A program made the translations under genes and the position numbers. From assembly GCA_940671915.1 (NCBI GenBank), contig CALNVZ010003435.1, positions 2,106,951 through 2,170,950 on the forward strand: a stretch of DNA of 64,000 nucleotides, in the 5' to 3' direction. The DNA comes from Paracentrotus lividus (lineage: Eukaryota > Echinodermata > Echinoidea > Camarodonta > Echinidae). Every line of letters begins with the position of its first letter. Positions within the stretch are counted from its first letter, which is position 1. Shown piece after piece: positions 62,283-64,000 of this stretch. The notes under the pieces are model-generated. The model was not told where the DNA came from, did no database searches, and was given only the letters and a program-made list of their open reading frames with translations.

Positions 62283-63530
62283 ATTATCTCTCACTCTCTC
62301 ACCACTGAACAAAAATACAGAATGATTTTGAACAAAATAACAAATATCTTTGCACCATAAATAAATAATGAATGAAAATAAATTGATAAACATTTTAATT
62401 TTACCATAAGACTAGACACAGTCTTTAATTGATATTTAGAAGACGAACGACAATTTGAATTGAATTTAAATTTATATATTTCCACATTAAAGACAAGGTC
62501 TTTTGCCCTAATTTTGTGTAATACTGCTGTGATATTCCATTTTTAAAGACAAACGCCAATTCTTCATTCAGATATATATAAGATCATTATTTGGATTACA
62601 TGGATTAGCTGCATTTTGATGCGACATGAATAATGGTTTTAGATGTATTCAAAAATAATTTAAGTAAAAATTGCAACAAGGAAACAAATAATAGTCAAAT
62701 TCGTCATTCATATTTCCTATTTGGTTTGTTTTGGTATTAATAGCATTCAAATCAAAATCCCCGTTTATAAAGCATTCAAATTTATTTAGTAAATAATCTT
62801 GTGATGTGTTTTAAAACTCTCAGTTACTTTTAAATTAAACATTTAAAAATAGTGATTTCTTTTTCTGAAGCTCCATATAACTGTTTCCTTTAGCCGTTTA
62901 AAATAACGTTTCATTTTTTAGCTTTATAGATGAATAAACTTTTCTTTTTAAAGGATGAATAAACATTGTGATTCATGCTTTTGTGTCTAGGATTTCGCAG
63001 TCAGTTTCGGAAGTTCGTCACTCCATTTGATAATCAGTTCATTTCAAATTCCCAAAATATTTCGACAGAGTCAAATTCGCCATCAAATTCCTATTAAGTT
63101 TGTTCGCTTTGGTCTATTTAAAGTATTCAAATAAAATTTCCTGCCATAAGCAATCAAATTATGTAAATCGGCGGTGAAGTGCGTGTTTTTCCCTGTAATC
63201 AAATCCGCAACTGAGGCAATAACTTTCCGACATTGGTTTAATCAAGTTGGTATACAATTTGGCAAATCGTTTTAAACTATCGGTTACTTTCGAATTAAAC
63301 AAAATAGCGATTCATTTTCTTCTTTTTTTAAGTTCTAAATCCGTTCCTTCAGAATAAAGCGTTTAGAAATACGCTTCCTTTTTGGAGATTTCAGATGATT
63401 TTAAACGTTTCTTCCCTGTTGAGTTGTCATTACCCAAGAATGAAACATTTTAAATAACTTTTCCTTTTTTTTTAAAGCTCTGCTGGTTAATTGCTTTAGA
63501 ATAAAATGTCAAAGATTATTATGGCACCCT
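62283..63530. other. AT-rich non-coding sequence
   Basis: No coding exon or clear repeat is seen. The sequence has scattered short similar phrases (for example TCAAATTCGTCAT and ATTCAAATCAAAAT-like blocks near 62700-63150), which hint at an old, diverged repeat but are too weak to define. Confidence 0.4.
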
Positions 63531-63830
63531 TAAGTTTGAAGTCAAAATGGCGCCCCCCCCCTTAGCATCAGGTCAATTTGGCGCCCCAATAAGTTTCAGT
63601 TTAATTTGGGCCCCTTCAGTAATGTTTAAGGTCGATTTTGCGCCCCCCCCCCTAAAATTAATGTAAGGCCAATTTTGTGCCCTCTAAATCTAAGATCGAA
63701 TTGGCGCCCATGAGTTTTAGATCAATTTGGAGCCCCTATGTTTAAGATAAAGTTAGCTTCAGGTCGATTTGGCGCTCCCATAGTTACAGATATCTTTGAC
63801 GCCCACGGGTTTAAGATCAATTTGCATGGC
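63530..63830 (+). repeat. Degenerate tandem repeat spaced by GGCGCC-type motifs
   Basis: About nine diverged units of roughly 30-40 bp. The approximate consensus is AAGRTCAATTTGGCGCCCC followed by YATRAGTTT. C-runs of up to 12 bases interrupt two units. It is non-coding. Confidence 0.65.
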
Positions 63831-64000
63831 ATCCAATAAAAGTTATAAGATCCAACATGTCATATGAAAACGTTGGGGCTTCTTTCTAGGAAAACCATTT
63901 TCACGCACCGATTGTCAATGGAAGGAATGCCCGAAAAACGGGAAGTTTTGGGTTGATACTACTGGAATAAAAAAAAGTCGAGAAGATCATTGTACAGTGT

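Noticed and set aside
62018-62393. Lysine/glutamate/glycine-rich minus-strand frames up to 119 residues
   Set aside because: They result from poly-T, poly-C and CTTT runs in a repeat; composition is entirely simple-sequence.
1-64000. CRISPR array, prokaryotic defence genes, tRNA or rRNA
   Set aside because: Spliced animal genes fill the window. The regular repeats seen have diverged spacers of uneven length and no direct-repeat/spacer pattern, and I see no cloverleaf or rRNA core.

Overview
This is a eukaryotic (metazoan) window: AT-rich, intron-rich and full of short inverted-repeat elements. Five protein-coding loci can be supported. The gene set (KIFC3-type kinesin-14, EXOSC7, MED10, ATMIN/ASCIZ) is animal. 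The style of the dispersed repeats (GCGAGCGCGAAGCGCGAG arrays, hAT-like CAGTGGYGGATCCAGG ends, GGGCCCTGTAACA elements) suggests an invertebrate deuterostome, most likely a sea urchin. That species call is an inference from style, not from a marker gene.

Layout: (1) 2.3-15.6 kb, plus strand, a kinesin-14 gene of the KIFC3 type in at least 16 exons: a long coiled coil, then a C-terminal motor. Its 5' end may lie outside the window. (2) 15.6-20.2 kb, its 3' flank. (3) 20.2-25.6 kb, plus strand, EXOSC7 (RNA exosome core, 288 aa, 7 exons). (4) 25.6-30.7 kb, intergenic; it holds a TA-flanked DNA transposon with about 180-bp terminal repeats, with a decayed hAT transposon nested inside it. (5) 30.7-37.1 kb, minus strand, MED10 (137 aa, 4 exons), whose introns are filled with Tc1-like, piggyBac-like and fold-back elements and an ORF1-like retroelement fragment. 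(6) 37.1-42.0 kb, the divergent interval between MED10 and ATMIN. (7) 42.0-46.9 kb, plus strand, ATMIN/ASCIZ (999 aa): N-terminal zinc fingers and a very large exon with about 25 LC8-type QT motifs, many inside a tandem protein repeat. (8) 46.9-56.5 kb, 3' flanks of two convergent genes, with several palindromic elements. (9) 56.6-60.1 kb, minus strand, a 492-aa protein I do not recognise, with a non-coding exon about 2 kb upstream. (10) 60.1-64 kb, repeat-rich sequence: a GCGAGCGCGAAG tandem array, poly-G/poly-C hairpins and a degenerate GGCGCC-spaced tandem repeat.

The genes are ordinary single-copy housekeeping or regulatory genes and do not form an operon or an obvious joint pathway. I found no CRISPR array, tRNA, rRNA or prokaryote-like defence system. 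The most interesting points are the expanded LC8-docking array in ATMIN, a tandem duplication that copied a kinesin splice donor, a duplicated EXOSC7 3' end, the nested transposons and the unrecognised 492-aa gene.
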